Shown here piece after piece: positions 45,014 to 55,571 of a stretch of DNA of 64,000 nt. Positions within the stretch are counted from its first letter, which is position 1, and every line of letters starts with the position of its first letter. The translations under genes were made by a program, and so were the position numbers. This DNA comes from Polynucleobacter sp. UK-Gri1-W3 (lineage in GTDB: Bacteria; Pseudomonadota; Gammaproteobacteria; Burkholderiales; Burkholderiaceae), in NCBI RefSeq assembly GCF_018881595.1, contig NZ_JACVQA010000008.1, positions 290,061-354,060 of the forward strand. The letters are read 5' to 3'. The notes under the pieces were generated by a model that had not been told where the DNA came from, searched no databases, and saw only the letters and a list, made by a program, of their open reading frames with translations.

Positions 45014-46597
45014 ATGAAATTTCCAATTTTTTCAAAATTAATCCTTTCTGCTGCTTGTGTATTGGCATGTGGGATTACTTTTGCAAAAATTAATGTTGCA
45101 GATTTAAAGCCCCTGTTTAGTGATAACTTTGATGCCAAAGTTAAAGTGGTCCAAAATTTATCTAAAGAAGGTAGTCCCGAAGCCTTAGAAATTCTTCAGG
45201 CTCTCAGTGCAGAAAGCCTTTTCTTGTCACCTCAAGGTGTTGTAGTTCAAAAGGGCGATCAATATTTAGATCCCTTAACCGGACTAAGTGTTTCAGTCAA
45301 GCCGGATGAACTGCAAGACGTTATTCTGAATAATCAACTGCGCGGTAAAGTTGATAATGCCTTGCTAGGTTTACAGCTAGCTTCTGCAGATCCACAGATT
45401 CGCGCTAAGGCAGTTGACTCTTTAATCAAGGATCCCGAGCCAGACACCTTCCCATTGGTTGAAAACTTACTGGCTACCGAAAAGGATCCTGCGCTCAAGC
45501 CAAAAGTACAGAAGCTCTGGGCGCTCCTTGCTTTGCAATCTGACAATCAAGAATCAAAACTAAAGGCAATTGAACTCTTAGGCGATAGTGGTGATCCACA
45601 AGTTGCTGCATTGCTGGCGCCTTTGGCAAAAGAGGGTGGCCCAGTGCAAGAGGCGGCTGAAAAGGCTTTAGCCAAAATTAAGAAGTCTGAGTTTAGCGGC
45701 GAAATCCTGGGTAATGTGATCGCTGGGTTTAGTTATGGAAGTATTTTGTTACTTTGCGCTTTGGGCTTGGCGATTACTTATGGCTTGATTGGCGTCATCA
45801 ATATGGCGCATGGCGAGTTCCTGATGGTTGGTGCCTATGCAACTTATGTTGTGCAGGGATTTTTCAGGCAATATGCTCCTGGCTATTTAGATTGGTATTT
45901 GTTATTCGCTTTGCCGGTTGCTTTTATTGCTGCCGCCTTAGTGGGTATTTTGATCGAAAGAACGGTCATTAAATTTTTATATGGTCGTCCGCTAGAAACC
46001 TTATTAGCCACCTTTGGCGTCAGTTTGCTGATGATTCAGATGACCAGAACTATTTTTGGCGCTCAAAATGTCGAGGTGGCTAATCCAACGTGGATGTCTG
46101 GTGCCATGCAGGTACTACCTAACTTGGTTGTGCCCTATAACCGGATCATTATTTTTGCTTTTGCGATTGCGGTAGTAATCGTGACTTGGCTAGTATTAAA
46201 CAAAACTCGTCTAGGGCTTTTCGTCAGGGCAGTTACTCAAAACCGGACTATGGCTGCATGCGTGGGTGTCAAAACAGTGCGCGTGGATATGTATGCCTTT
46301 GCATTTGGCGCAGGCATTGCCGGTCTTGGAGGTGTAGCCCTCTCCCAGATTGGTAACGTGGGCCCTGATCTTGGTCAAAGCTATATTGTTGATTCATTTA
46401 TGGTGGTGGTACTCGGTGGCGTAGGTCAGCTTGCAGGCACCATTTATGGTGCATTTGGCTTGGGTATCACCAGCAAGCTACTAGAGCCATTTATTGGCGC
46501 TGTATTAGCCAAGATTGCCATCTTAGTGTTCATTATTATTTTTATCCAAAGACGTCCTCAAGGCCTCTTCGCATTAAAAGGCAGGAGCATTGATTAA
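45014..46597 (+). CDS. urtB: Urea ABC transporter permease UrtB
   Basis: 527 residues from ATG 45014 (44975 would include the terminator). Signal-like start (ILSAACVLACGITFA), an N-terminal ~210-residue periplasmic helical-repeat extension typical of UrtB, then a LivH-type permease (YGLIGVINMAHGEFLMVGAYATYV; GVKTVRVDMYAFAFGAGIAGLGG). Forms the membrane channel with UrtC. Overlaps or abuts urtC. Confidence 0.94.
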   Translation: MKFPIFSKLILSAACVLACGITFAKINVADLKPLFSDNFDAKVKVVQNLSKEGSPEALEILQALSAESLFLSPQGVVVQKGDQYLDPLTGLSVSVKPDELQDVILNNQLRGKVDNALLGLQLASADPQIRAKAVDSLIKDPEPDTFPLVENLLATEKDPALKPKVQKLWALLALQSDNQESKLKAIELLGDSGDPQVAALLAPLAKEGGPVQEAAEKALAKIKKSEFSGEILGNVIAGFSYGSILLLCALGLAITYGLIGVINMAHGEFLMVGAYATYVVQGFFRQYAPGYLDWYLLFALPVAFIAAALVGILIERTVIKFLYGRPLETLLATFGVSLLMIQMTRTIFGAQNVEVANPTWMSGAMQVLPNLVVPYNRIIIFAFAIAVVIVTWLVLNKTRLGLFVRAVTQNRTMAACVGVKTVRVDMYAFAFGAGIAGLGGVALSQIGNVGPDLGQSYIVDSFMVVVLGGVGQLAGTIYGAFGLGITSKLLEPFIGAVLAKIAILVFIIIFIQRRPQGLFALKGRSID

Positions 46598-46598
46598 T

Positions 46599-47741
46599 AT
46601 GGATATTAGAAAGCTTGCCCCTTCGTCTAGCTTTAGTTTGTCAATTCCTGAGCGTGAATCCATACTCAGTAAGCGTGCCTATATTACCTTAGCAGCATTG
46701 ACACTGTGCGTATTAATTGGTGTGCCAATATTTTCTTTGCTGGTTCCCGAGACTAGTATGTTCTACATGTCTGCTTATGCGCTTAGTTTAATTGGCAAGA
46801 TTATGTGCTTTGCAATTGCGGCCTTAGCGCTTGATTTGGTTTGGGGTTATTGCGGAATATTGAGTTTGGGGCATGGATTGTTCTTTGCTATTGGCGGTTA
46901 CATCATGGGCATGTATCTCATGCGCCAGATAGGAACTGAAGGTGTATACAAAAGCGAATTACCTGACTTCATGGTTTTCTTAGACTGGAAAGAGTTGCCT
47001 TGGTTCTGGAAGGGGAGCGATCATTTCTGGTGGATGCTTTTGATGTTGATTCTGGTTCCTGGAGCGATTTCTTGGGTGTTTGGATACTTTGCTTTTCGCT
47101 CCAGAATTAAAGGGGTTTACTTCTCCATCATTACCCAAGCCTTAACATATGCCGCTATGCTTCTTTTCTTTAGGAATGAAACGGGCTTTGGTGGCAACAA
47201 TGGTTTCACGGACTTTAAGCGGATATTGGGTTACTCCATCAGCGCGCCAAGTACTCGCGTCACACTTTTCATTGTTACCTTCTTAGTCCTGTTGGGCAGT
47301 TTTATTCTTTGCCGAGCCCTGGTGACCTCAAAAATGGGAAGGGTGATTACAGCGGTACGGGATGCAGAATCTCGTTTGATGTTTTGTGGGTACAACCCCT
47401 TAGGTTACAAACTCTTTATTTGGGTTCTATCTGCCATCCTATGCGCCATTGCTGGAGCTTTATTCGTTCCGCAGGTGGGCATCATTAATCCTGGAGAGAT
47501 GTCTCCAACAAACTCGATTGAGATGGCGATCTGGGTAGCAGTAGGTGGCCGCGGCACCTTGCTAGGTCCAATTATTGGCGCATTTGCGGTGAGCGGGGCT
47601 AAGAGTTTTTTTACCACTAACTTTGCAGAATATTGGCTGTTTTTCTTAGGAATGATGTTTGTATTGGTGACCTTGTTTCTACCGAATGGATTGCTGGGTA
47701 TCTATCACAAATTGGTTGTTAAGAAGGGTGGGTCAAAATGA
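46599..47741 (+). CDS. urtC: Urea ABC transporter permease UrtC
   Basis: 380 residues, LivM-type permease with about ten membrane segments (DLVWGYCGILSLGHGLFFA; SRLMFCGYNPLGYKLFIWVLS). I choose ATG 46599, with AGGAG eleven bases upstream; TTG 46590 overlaps urtB. Longer loop around GSDHFWWM than LivM, as usual for UrtC. Its end overlaps urtD by four bases. Confidence 0.94.
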   Translation: MDIRKLAPSSSFSLSIPERESILSKRAYITLAALTLCVLIGVPIFSLLVPETSMFYMSAYALSLIGKIMCFAIAALALDLVWGYCGILSLGHGLFFAIGGYIMGMYLMRQIGTEGVYKSELPDFMVFLDWKELPWFWKGSDHFWWMLLMLILVPGAISWVFGYFAFRSRIKGVYFSIITQALTYAAMLLFFRNETGFGGNNGFTDFKRILGYSISAPSTRVTLFIVTFLVLLGSFILCRALVTSKMGRVITAVRDAESRLMFCGYNPLGYKLFIWVLSAILCAIAGALFVPQVGIINPGEMSPTNSIEMAIWVAVGGRGTLLGPIIGAFAVSGAKSFFTTNFAEYWLFFLGMMFVLVTLFLPNGLLGIYHKLVVKKGGSK

Positions 47742-48535
47742 GCGCTCACTTTCTTGAGAAGGGAATCGATACTTCTCATACTGGAATCCTCTATGTGGAT
47801 GATCTATCGGTCAATTTTGACGGTTTTCAGGCCATTAATAAATTGTCATTGACGATTGATGTCGGCGAACTGCGCTGTGTGATTGGGCCCAATGGCGCCG
47901 GTAAGACTACCTTAATGGATGTCATTACCGGTAAAACTCGTTCTAACATTGCCGATATTGATGGCTCCGTTTATTTAGGTTCGACCATTGATCTTATGAC
48001 CATGAACGAGCCACAAATTGCCCAAATTGGCGTTGGCCGTAAATTTCAAAAGCCCACGGTATTTGAGCATCACCCTGTTTGGGAAAATCTTGAATTGGCA
48101 ATGGCTGGAGATAAATCATGGCATCACTCCTTGATTGCTAAAGTAGATCTAGAGGGCCGTCGTTTGATGGAATCAGTGCTTGCCCTTACACAGTTAGAGT
48201 CAGAAGCTTATCGTGAAGCCGGCCTTCTTTCTCACGGTCAAAAGCAACGCTTAGAGATTGGTATGCTTCTAATGCAGCAGCCCAAGCTGTTATTGCTTGA
48301 TGAGCCCGTTGCAGGGATGACGGACGAAGAAACAATGCGCTTAGCTGAGCTTCTAAATTCATTACGTGGTCAATGCTCGATGATGGTAGTTGAGCATGAT
48401 ATGGAATTTGTTGCTGCTTTAGCGGGTCCAAAAGGTAAGGTGACTGTATTGGCTGAAGGTTCAGTTCTAGCCGAGGGCACTTTGGATGAAGTAAAGCGTG
48501 ATGAACGCGTAATCGAATCGTATTTAGGGCGTTAA
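47738..48535 (+). CDS. urtD: Urea ABC transporter ATP-binding protein UrtD
   Basis: 265 residues. Walker A GPNGAGKTTL, signature LLSHGQKQRLEIGML, Walker B LLLLDEPVAGM, and switch histidine in VVEHDMEF. LivG-type with the N-terminal ~20-residue extension of UrtD. ATGA overlap with urtC. It pairs with UrtE to power urea uptake. Confidence 0.95.
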   Translation: MSAHFLEKGIDTSHTGILYVDDLSVNFDGFQAINKLSLTIDVGELRCVIGPNGAGKTTLMDVITGKTRSNIADIDGSVYLGSTIDLMTMNEPQIAQIGVGRKFQKPTVFEHHPVWENLELAMAGDKSWHHSLIAKVDLEGRRLMESVLALTQLESEAYREAGLLSHGQKQRLEIGMLLMQQPKLLLLDEPVAGMTDEETMRLAELLNSLRGQCSMMVVEHDMEFVAALAGPKGKVTVLAEGSVLAEGTLDEVKRDERVIESYLGR

Positions 48536-48537
48536 TC

Positions 48538-49230
48538 ATGCTTATCGTCAAAGATCTCAATCAATATTATGGCGGAAGCCATATTTTGCGTAATGTGAAT
48601 TTTGAAGTCCCCAAAGGTCAATTAACCAGTTTGCTTGGGCGAAATGGCGTTGGCAAAACCACTTTGCTCAAATCGCTTATGGGTGTGGTGAAAGTAAAGA
48701 CTGGCTCGATTGCTTGGGATGGAAAAGAATTGGCCAATCTACCCCCGTGGTCTCGGGTGGACGGTGGATTTGCCTATGTTCCTCAGGGTCGAGAAATTTT
48801 CCCAAGACTCACAGTCGAAGAAAACTTGCTCATTGGAGCGGCAAAATTCTCAAGCCCAAAAAATATCCCTGGATATATTTACGAGCTATTTCCAATTCTG
48901 TCGGATATGAAGGCGCGTCGGGGCGGTGATTTGTCAGGTGGCCAACAACAGCAGTTAGCAATTGGGCGTGCATTGATGTCTCAGCCAGAGTTGATCATTT
49001 TGGATGAGCCTACCGAGGGTATCCAGCCATCTATCATTCAGGACATTGGGCGCTGTCTTCGTAAATTAGTCGATGAGATGGGCATCACTGTTTTATTAGT
49101 AGAGCAGTATTACGACTTTGCAAAAGAGCTCTCAGATAACTATATCGTGATGCGCCGCGGTGAAGTCGTCGCGCAAGGCAAAGGTGCTGATATGGATCTC
49201 AATGGTGTTCAGGAGATGATTTCGGTTTAA
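48538..49230 (+). CDS. urtE: Urea ABC transporter ATP-binding protein UrtE
   Basis: 230 residues, LivF-type. Walker A LGRNGVGKTTLL, signature DLSGGQQQQLAIGRAL, Walker B LIILDEPTEGI, LLVEQYYDFA. Begins two bases after urtD and is followed five bases later by ureD, so transporter and urease genes form one continuous operon. Confidence 0.95.
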   Translation: MLIVKDLNQYYGGSHILRNVNFEVPKGQLTSLLGRNGVGKTTLLKSLMGVVKVKTGSIAWDGKELANLPPWSRVDGGFAYVPQGREIFPRLTVEENLLIGAAKFSSPKNIPGYIYELFPILSDMKARRGGDLSGGQQQQLAIGRALMSQPELIILDEPTEGIQPSIIQDIGRCLRKLVDEMGITVLLVEQYYDFAKELSDNYIVMRRGEVVAQGKGADMDLNGVQEMISV

Positions 49231-49235
49231 AGTGG

Positions 49236-50141
49236 ATGCTGAATTCACTGAAATGGTTTATCCACATGTTTTTGGCTCCAGATAACGCAGTAAAACAGCT
49301 ATTTAGGTCTCTAAGTCCTAGTTGGCTAGCCAAACTGAGCCTATCTTATGAGCGCACTGTAATTGGCACTGTATTAAAGAAAAGTTTGCATGAGGGGCCA
49401 CTGCGAGTTCAAAAAGCTTTATATCCCGAAGGTGATGATATTTGCCACACGGTCATCATTCACCCGCCAGCAGGTATCGCAGGCGGAGATACCTTAGATA
49501 TCCAGGTTGCTGTTGGTAAGGGTAGTCATGTGGTTCTATCTACTCCAAGTGCCACTAAATGGTACAAATCATTTAAAAATCCTGCTACTCAAAATATTCA
49601 ATTTGAGCTGGGTGAGAATGCAAAATTAGATTGGCTACCTCAAGAGAATCTTTTTTTTAAAGGCGCAAACTCTAACGTTATTACCAGGATGAGCCTTTCA
49701 TCGAATGCTTCATTTATTGGTTGGGACGCCCTGATGTTAGGACGCCATGCCTCTGGCGAGGAATGGTCTAGTGGCCACATTCATATGCTCAATGAAATAA
49801 GGCGTGATGGAAAGTTAATTTGGATCGAGAACGGGCATATAGATGCCGAAGATCAATACTCCAGATCTTTACCTCAACTAGGGTCTTGGCCTGTTTGTGC
49901 AACTCTATGGGCCGTAGGACCAAGGTGCTCAGCTAATTTAGTTGAAACCTTTGCTGAGATGATGCCTTGGACTGATTCATTACGGGCTGGGGTGACGTTG
50001 ATGCCACAAGGCGTCTTTTTGGTGAGGGCAGTCTCTAATGATATGGAGATAGCTAGAAATTTTATGATTGATGTATGGTCCAAATTAAGACCGATAGTTC
50101 ATGGTGTGCCAGCTCAGCCATTACGGCTTTGGGCTTCTTAG
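49236..50141 (+). CDS. ureD: Urease accessory protein UreD
   Basis: 301 residues. Family motifs: HEGPLRVQKALYPEG, HPPAGIAGGDTLDIQV, TPSATKWYKS, ENLFFKGAN. UreD is the scaffold that docks apo-urease and channels nickel from UreG-UreF. The N-terminal ~25 residues are not conserved, so the exact start (ATG 49236) is slightly uncertain. Confidence 0.94.
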   Translation: MLNSLKWFIHMFLAPDNAVKQLFRSLSPSWLAKLSLSYERTVIGTVLKKSLHEGPLRVQKALYPEGDDICHTVIIHPPAGIAGGDTLDIQVAVGKGSHVVLSTPSATKWYKSFKNPATQNIQFELGENAKLDWLPQENLFFKGANSNVITRMSLSSNASFIGWDALMLGRHASGEEWSSGHIHMLNEIRRDGKLIWIENGHIDAEDQYSRSLPQLGSWPVCATLWAVGPRCSANLVETFAEMMPWTDSLRAGVTLMPQGVFLVRAVSNDMEIARNFMIDVWSKLRPIVHGVPAQPLRLWAS

Positions 50142-50159
50142 GATTGTTATAGGTGAGAT

Positions 50160-50462
50160 ATGGAATTAACTCCACGCGAAAAAGATAAATTACTAATATT
50201 CACAGCGGCACTCTTAGCGGAGCGAAGAAAGGCTCGAGGCCTCAAGTTGAACTATCCGGAATCAGTCGCTTTAATTAGCGCTGCGATTATGGAGGGTGCT
50301 CGCGATGGCAAAACGGTCGCACAACTGATGCACGAAGGTCAAACCATACTAGGACGTGAGGATGTCATGGAAGGGGTGCCAGAAATGATTCCAGATATTC
50401 AGATTGAGGCAACATTCCCTGATGGAACAAAATTAGTCACAGTTCATAACCCGATTGTTTAG
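50160..50462 (+). CDS. ureA: Urease gamma subunit
   Basis: 100 residues, the standard length. [23 protein letters not shown] and [26 protein letters not shown] are diagnostic of UreA, the small structural subunit of the nickel enzyme that hydrolyses urea to ammonia and carbamate. GGTGAG precedes the ATG. Confidence 0.96.
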   Translation: MELTPREKDKLLIFTAALLAERRKARGLKLNYPESVALISAAIMEGARDGKTVAQLMHEGQTILGREDVMEGVPEMIPDIQIEATFPDGTKLVTVHNPIV

Positions 50463-50473
50463 GAGCAATACAA

Positions 50474-51106
50474 ATGAGTCTTCATATAAAAAAAATATTG
50501 TTAGCTTTTGTTGGATTGATCGGAGTTCTATCTTCAAATTTGGTTTATGCCCACCCAGGACATGAAACTTCGGTTAGTTTTCTATCGGGTCTGATGCATC
50601 CATTTAGTGGCTTTGATCATTTGTTAGTTATTGTGCTCGTAGGATTTTGGAGTGCTTTCATGCTGAAAAAAATCTGGCTTGGACCTTGTGTTTTTATATT
50701 AGGCATGTGTCTTGGGGTATTTACTGGCCTAAGTAATTTACCTCTTCATATCTTTGAGTTTGGAATCGCTGCTTCTGTAATTGCAATGGGATTATTGTTG
50801 CTTGTACAGCGCCAGTACTCCAGTAATGCAACCCTCGCCTTAATTGGTTGTTTTGGAATATTTCATGGGTTTGCCCACGTTGCATTATTTTCAAATGGTT
50901 CCCTTGGAGCCTCCTTGGTAGCACAAGATATGGCCGGCTTGATTTTGGCGACAGGGATCTTGCATTTATCAGGTGCTCTATTGGTCAAGCTCCTTAGGGA
51001 CAAGACAGCGATCTTTGCAAGAGTGACTGGGTTTGCTAGTGTGATATATGGCTGGGTATTAATCAGTCAACTTTCCTTTGCGCTGCTTGGTGGAGCTTCG
51101 ACATGA
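50474..51106 (+). CDS. HupE/UreJ family nickel permease
   Basis: 210 residues: signal-like N-terminus, then HPGHE, the [18 protein letters not shown] motif with the metal-ligand His/Asp, and [13 protein letters not shown] later; about six membrane segments. HupE/UreJ proteins import nickel for hydrogenase or urease. Placed between ureA and ureB, with its stop overlapping the ureB start (ATGA), so nickel supply is made together with the enzyme. Confidence 0.9.
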   Translation: MSLHIKKILLAFVGLIGVLSSNLVYAHPGHETSVSFLSGLMHPFSGFDHLLVIVLVGFWSAFMLKKIWLGPCVFILGMCLGVFTGLSNLPLHIFEFGIAASVIAMGLLLLVQRQYSSNATLALIGCFGIFHGFAHVALFSNGSLGASLVAQDMAGLILATGILHLSGALLVKLLRDKTAIFARVTGFASVIYGWVLISQLSFALLGGAST

Positions 51107-51441
51107 GTACACCATCAAGTGCAAACAGCCAACGCTTTATTCCGGGGCAGATGTTTGTGGAGTCTGGGGATATTGAATTGAATGTTGGCCGAAAAACACT
51201 TTCAATTGAAGTCTCTAATAGTGGAGATCGTCCTATTCAAATAGGTTCCCATTTTCACTTCTTTGAAGTAAATGATGCCCTGTTATTTGATCGCGATAAA
51301 ACGAAGGGCATGCGATTAAATATTGTTGCAGGTACTGCTGTGCGTTTTGAGCCAGGTCAAAAGCGCACTATTGAGCTTGTAGAGGTAGCTGGTGAGAAGA
51401 AGATTTATGGCTTTGCTGGCCGCGTTATGGGGAGTCTCTAA
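51103..51441 (+). CDS. ureB: Urease beta subunit
   Basis: 112 residues. [26 protein letters not shown] (split motif), [17 protein letters not shown] and [18 protein letters not shown] are standard UreB. Slightly extended N-terminus (about ten residues, Ser-rich). Overlaps hupE by four bases and shares its final base region with the ureC ATG. Confidence 0.96.
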   Translation: MSTPSSANSQRFIPGQMFVESGDIELNVGRKTLSIEVSNSGDRPIQIGSHFHFFEVNDALLFDRDKTKGMRLNIVAGTAVRFEPGQKRTIELVEVAGEKKIYGFAGRVMGSL

Positions 51442-53144
51442 TGGCTAAGATTGGTCGTCAAGCCTATGCTGAAATGTTTGGTCCTACTGTAGGTGATCGT
51501 TTAAGACTGGCGGATACCGGCCTCATGATTGAGGTTGAGAAGGACCTCACTATCTATGGCGAAGAAGTCAAATTTGGCGGCGGTAAAGTCATTCGTGATG
51601 GTATGGGCCAAAGTCAACGCGAGTCAAAGGACTGTGCCGATACTGTTATCACCAATGCGGTAATCATTGATCACTGGGGCATTATCAAAGCTGATATCTC
51701 TATTAAAAATGGCAGAATATCTAATATTGGTAAGGCTGGTAACCCAGATATTCAACCGGGGATTACTTCTGTCATTGGCCCTGGTACCGAAATTATTGCG
51801 GGCGAAGGAATGATAGTGACAGCGGGTGGTATTGATACTCATATCCACTTTATTTGTCCGCAGCAAATTGAAGAGGCCCTAATGTCTGGAGTGACCACCA
51901 TGATTGGTGGCGGTACGGGCCCAGCAACTGGTACTTTTGCAACTACTTGTACGCCTGGTCCTTGGCATATTCAAAGAATGTTGCAATCCATCGATGCATA
52001 TCCTATGAATATTGGCCTATTGGGTAAAGGCAATGCTAGCTTGCCAGCTGGATTACGAGAGCAAGTTGATGCAGGCGCAATTGGATTGAAGTTGCATGAA
52101 GACTGGGGGACTACGCCAGCAGCGATTGATTGTTGTTTGGGTGTTGCTGATGAAACTGATACTCAGGTGGCAATTCATACCGATACTTTAAATGAGTCTG
52201 GATTTGTAGAAACTACCTTAGCTGCATTTAAGGGGCGCACTATTCACACTTATCACACCGAGGGCGCGGGCGGCGGTCATGCCCCCGACATTATTCGTGC
52301 GTGTGGCGAGTCAAATGTATTGCCATCCTCAACTAACCCTACCAGACCATTTACGGTAAATACATTAGATGAGCATTTGGATATGCTGATGGTGTGCCAT
52401 CATCTTGATGCATCTATCGCTGAAGATATTGCCTTTGCAGAATCGCGCATTCGTCGTGAAACAATCGCTGCGGAGGATATCTTGCATGACTTAGGCGCCT
52501 TCTCGATGCTTTCATCAGATTCTCAAGCGATGGGTCGTGTGGGTGAGGTAATTATTCGTACCTGGCAAACTGCTGACAAGATGAAAGTACAGCGTGGTTT
52601 GCTTCCGGGTGATGCAAATCGTCACGATAACTTCCGAGTCAAGCGTTACATCTCTAAGTACACCATTAATCCTGCCATTACCCATGGCATTTCTCATGTT
52701 GTTGGGTCTATTGAGGTGGGTAAGTATGCGGATTTAGTATTTTGGAAGCCTGCCTTTTTCGGCGTAAAGCCTTCATTAATATTAAAGGGTGGGTCTATTG
52801 CGGCAGCGGCTATGGGCGATCCAAACGCATCTATTCCAACGCCGCAGCCCGTTCATTACCGAAATATGTTTGCGGGCATTGGCCAAGGGATACGTCATAG
52901 CTCGTTAACTTTCATTTCTCAATCGGCTATGAATGCCAATATTCGCGATGCTTATGGATTAGAGAAGCAAGTTGAGGTGGTAAAGAATTGTCGATCTATC
53001 ACCAAGGCAGATATGGTCCACAACGATTGGCAGCCAAATATCTCCGTAGATCCAGAAACCTACCAAGTGATAGCAAATGGCGAACTATTAACTTGTGAGC
53101 CAGCAAAAGCATTACCAATGGCTCAACGATATTTCTTGTTCTAG
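51441..53144 (+). CDS. ureC: Urease alpha (catalytic) subunit
   Basis: 567 residues, full length. Nickel ligands in [11 protein letters not shown], the carbamylated lysine in [10 protein letters not shown], histidines in [13 protein letters not shown] and [14 protein letters not shown], flap region MVCHHLD, and Asp in [11 protein letters not shown]. All active-site residues I can check are present, so an active enzyme is expected once UreDEFG insert nickel. Confidence 0.98.
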   Translation: MAKIGRQAYAEMFGPTVGDRLRLADTGLMIEVEKDLTIYGEEVKFGGGKVIRDGMGQSQRESKDCADTVITNAVIIDHWGIIKADISIKNGRISNIGKAGNPDIQPGITSVIGPGTEIIAGEGMIVTAGGIDTHIHFICPQQIEEALMSGVTTMIGGGTGPATGTFATTCTPGPWHIQRMLQSIDAYPMNIGLLGKGNASLPAGLREQVDAGAIGLKLHEDWGTTPAAIDCCLGVADETDTQVAIHTDTLNESGFVETTLAAFKGRTIHTYHTEGAGGGHAPDIIRACGESNVLPSSTNPTRPFTVNTLDEHLDMLMVCHHLDASIAEDIAFAESRIRRETIAAEDILHDLGAFSMLSSDSQAMGRVGEVIIRTWQTADKMKVQRGLLPGDANRHDNFRVKRYISKYTINPAITHGISHVVGSIEVGKYADLVFWKPAFFGVKPSLILKGGSIAAAAMGDPNASIPTPQPVHYRNMFAGIGQGIRHSSLTFISQSAMNANIRDAYGLEKQVEVVKNCRSITKADMVHNDWQPNISVDPETYQVIANGELLTCEPAKALPMAQRYFLF

Positions 53145-53152
53145 GAAAAATT

Positions 53153-53749
53153 ATGTCAGAACCAATTCGCGTTGAGAAAATCATCCCCAAAGGACAGGGC
53201 TTAGCCAAAGCAGTTATTGCTAGAGCGCTCGAACTAAAGTTGCCATTTGAGGTACGCAATAAAAGCCGTTTTTCAGAAATACTTTCCGATGGTCGCGAGG
53301 CACACTTTTTTCTGCCAAGAGGTAATGTGCTGGCAAGTGATGATATTTTGATTGCAGATGATGGATCCATGATTCGAATCTCCGCGGCGGATCAAGAGGT
53401 AATAACAATTGCCTCTACCGACGCACATCAGCTGATGAGGGCTGCTTACCACTTAGGTAATCGACATATTCCTGTTCAGGTGGGCTTGGGATTCTTGAGG
53501 ATTGAGCCTGACTCAGTGTTAGAGGGCATGATTCATCAATTGGGGTTGGAGTCTAAGCATGAATTTGCCCCGTTTGAGCCTGAAACAGGTGCGTATGGAG
53601 GTGGACATCGCCATAGTCATGCTGAGACATTTGATAGTGACTATGCCTTAGCTCAAAAAGTGTATGCCGAACATGAGAAGCCACATGTTCATGGGCCTGG
53701 ATGCTCTCACCATCATCACGGCGATCATGATCATTCACATGAGCATTGA
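53153..53749 (+). CDS. ureE: Urease accessory nickel chaperone UreE
   Basis: 198 residues. N-terminal UreE domain ([26 protein letters not shown]), central metal-binding domain with [14 protein letters not shown], and a long His-rich C-terminus ([21 protein letters not shown] region, from about residue 165) for nickel storage. The end overlaps ureF by 11 bases. Confidence 0.95.
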   Translation: MSEPIRVEKIIPKGQGLAKAVIARALELKLPFEVRNKSRFSEILSDGREAHFFLPRGNVLASDDILIADDGSMIRISAADQEVITIASTDAHQLMRAAYHLGNRHIPVQVGLGFLRIEPDSVLEGMIHQLGLESKHEFAPFEPETGAYGGGHRHSHAETFDSDYALAQKVYAEHEKPHVHGPGCSHHHHGDHDHSHEH

Positions 53750-54431
53750 TCTAAACGAAATCACTGCATTGATGCAGTTGGCATCACCAGCATTGCCAAT
53801 CGGTGGATATAGCTATTCTCAGGGCTTAGAAGCTGCCATTGATTCTGGCTTGGTAAACGATGCTCTTACTGCAGAAGCATGGATAAAAGATGTATTTTTA
53901 GGCGTCTTTGTCAGATCTGAAGCCCCACTTTGGCTTCTCAGTTATGAGGCATGGGCAAAAAATGATATTGATTCCGCCCAAAGTCTGAACGACTATTTTT
54001 TAGCCAGTCGCGAAACCTCAGAGCTCAGATCAGAAACTGAGCAGATGGGTTGGTCTTTATTGCAAATTGCTCAGTCTTTGGGTTGGGGTAGCGAATACCT
54101 TACTAAATTATCCGCAATCAAACCTTTGTCATTATTGACGGCCCATAGCTATGCCTGTTTTCATCTAAATATACAGTCAAAGAATGGGCTTGCAGCTTAT
54201 GCATTCTCATGGATAGAAAACCAAGTAGCAGCTTCTTTAAAAGCTATACCGCTGGGTCAAGTAGCAGGGCAGCATGCCTTAACAAAGCTTCGCTTGCTTG
54301 TTCCTGAAATGGTTGAGCAGGCTGTACAAAGAGCTAAATCTGGTTTATCGATGGTTGACAATTTTTCACCAATGTTGGCTATCCTTTCTTCCAGGCACGA
54401 GACTCAGTATTCCCGATTATTCCGTTCATAG
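53739..54431 (+). CDS. ureF: Urease accessory protein UreF
   Basis: 230 residues from ATG 53739, giving [25 protein letters not shown]; an ORF start at 53664 would translate the His-rich end of ureE in another frame. Further motifs: [23 protein letters not shown]. All-helical UreF binds UreD and acts on the GTPase UreG. Ends 12 bases before ureG. Confidence 0.94.
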   Translation: MSIDLNEITALMQLASPALPIGGYSYSQGLEAAIDSGLVNDALTAEAWIKDVFLGVFVRSEAPLWLLSYEAWAKNDIDSAQSLNDYFLASRETSELRSETEQMGWSLLQIAQSLGWGSEYLTKLSAIKPLSLLTAHSYACFHLNIQSKNGLAAYAFSWIENQVAASLKAIPLGQVAGQHALTKLRLLVPEMVEQAVQRAKSGLSMVDNFSPMLAILSSRHETQYSRLFRS

Positions 54432-54443
54432 ACAAAAGAAATA

Positions 54444-55064
54444 ATGAGAACTAAAAAAAATCCCCCTTTAAGAGTTGGTATTGGTGGCCCTGTAGGTTCA
54501 GGCAAGACAACTTTGCTCGAGATGCTTTGTAAAGCAATGCGTGATCAGTATGACTTGGTAGTGATTACCAACGATATATACACTAAAGAAGATCAGCGTT
54601 TACTTACTGTTGCAGGCGCTTTAGATCCAGAGCGAATCATGGGGGTTGAGACAGGTGGTTGCCCTCATACCGCCATTAGAGAGGATGCCTCTATCAATTT
54701 AGAAGCCGTTGACCGTATGCAGAATCAGTATCCAGATGTAGATATTATTTTTATTGAGTCTGGTGGTGATAATTTAGCGGCAACTTTCAGCCCAGAGCTT
54801 TCTGACTTGACGATTTATGTGATTGATGTAGCTGGAGGGGAAAAGATTCCTCGTAAAGGCGGGCCTGGAATTACACGCTCTGATTTATTGGTAATCAATA
54901 AGACCGATCTTGCACCTTATGTTGGAGCCTCCTTACCCATAATGGAGTCAGACGCCAAAAAGATGCGTGGTGATCGACCATTTATTATGGGTAGCATAAA
55001 GTCAGGCGATGGGCTTAAAGGAATTATTGAGTTTATTGAGAAAAAAGGTTTGTTATCAAGTTAA
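54444..55064 (+). CDS. ureG: Urease accessory GTPase UreG
   Basis: 206 residues. P-loop [46 protein letters not shown] (CPH nickel site), [15 protein letters not shown] and [10 protein letters not shown]. Powers nickel delivery with UreDF. Last gene of the urea cluster; the non-coding arm of tRNA fragment E begins about 90 bases later. Confidence 0.97.
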   Translation: MRTKKNPPLRVGIGGPVGSGKTTLLEMLCKAMRDQYDLVVITNDIYTKEDQRLLTVAGALDPERIMGVETGGCPHTAIREDASINLEAVDRMQNQYPDVDIIFIESGGDNLAATFSPELSDLTIYVIDVAGGEKIPRKGGPGITRSDLLVINKTDLAPYVGASLPIMESDAKKMRGDRPFIMGSIKSGDGLKGIIEFIEKKGLLSS

Positions 55065-55150
55065 GCCTTTCCAGAACCTCATCACTCTTGAATATCTGCT
55101 TAAGATAGATTGATGTTGCTTTGAGTAACTCGAAATGGGGGCATTGCCCA

Positions 55151-55189
55151 GTTTGTCGGGTAAACCGACAAACTGTCGTGTTTCGAGAC
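55151..55189. repeat. Palindrome pair after ureG
   Basis: Perfect 9-base arms GTTTGTCGG/CCGACAAAC (55151-55173), immediately followed by GTCGTGTTTCGAGAC (55175-55189). One member of each palindrome family side by side, 90 bases after the urease operon; may also stop transcription, though no T-run follows. Confidence 0.65.
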
Positions 55190-55354
55190 GCTCACGGTCA
55201 ATCAGCGTAGACCATCCCCGCTCATCACGGTCCAATAGATCTTCTATTGAGTCCACACAGTTGCCAACACATTCCAAATAGCCAAAAGAAAAGGGACCAC
55301 ATTTCTGCGATCCCTTTGTATAACTGGTGGGTCGGGCGATGCAGAGTAACTGAC

Positions 55355-55395
55355 TGTCACGTAACAAGACACCATCCAGCGTCGGTTTAACTGAC
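55355..55395. repeat. Palindrome pair in left arm of site E
   Basis: TGTCACGTAACAAGACAC (family 2, reverse orientation) then GTCGGTTTAACTGAC (family 1). Order is the mirror of the pair in the right arm at 55722-55760, so the tRNA core is flanked symmetrically. Confidence 0.65.
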
Positions 55396-55526
55396 TTCAC
55401 TTCTGTAGATGCCATATCAAAACTATTGAATTCCACATGATTCCAATGATCTCGATGCGTATGCCACGCCTGATCTAGTAAGGCTTAAGTCATTGTTTCT
55501 GCTATTGATTTAGCTCATTTTTAAAG

Positions 55527-55571
55527 CTTCTAAGGCGTAGGTCGCACGTTCGAATCGTGCTGGGCAGGCCA
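55527..55571 (+). repeat. Displaced tRNA-Arg 3' fragment, copy E
   Basis: 45 bases identical to 13427-13471, with both left and right conserved arms. It is the right-most copy in the window, 42.1 kb from the intact gene, and closes the segment holding the urea cluster. Confidence 0.92.

Larger units (their letters stand above)
55065..55526. other. Non-coding left arm of site E with palindrome series
   Basis: No gene supported; a minus-strand ORF here translates the repeats. Holds in order: 55151-55173 (arms GTTTGTCGG/CCGACAAAC), family-2-like 55175-55189, a stem AAAGGGA/TCCCTTT near 55287-55316, family-2 55355-55372, family-1 GTCGGTTTAACTGAC 55381-55395, then the conserved CCTGATCTAG and AAGTCATTGTTTCTGCTATTG blocks leading into the tRNA fragment. 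Confidence 0.7.

Noticed and set aside
55056-55436. 126-residue minus-strand ORF after ureG
   Set aside because: Covers palindromes and the left arm of site E. Similar fragments (SVKPTL) appear in a minus ORF at 28392-28574 only because the palindrome is repeated.
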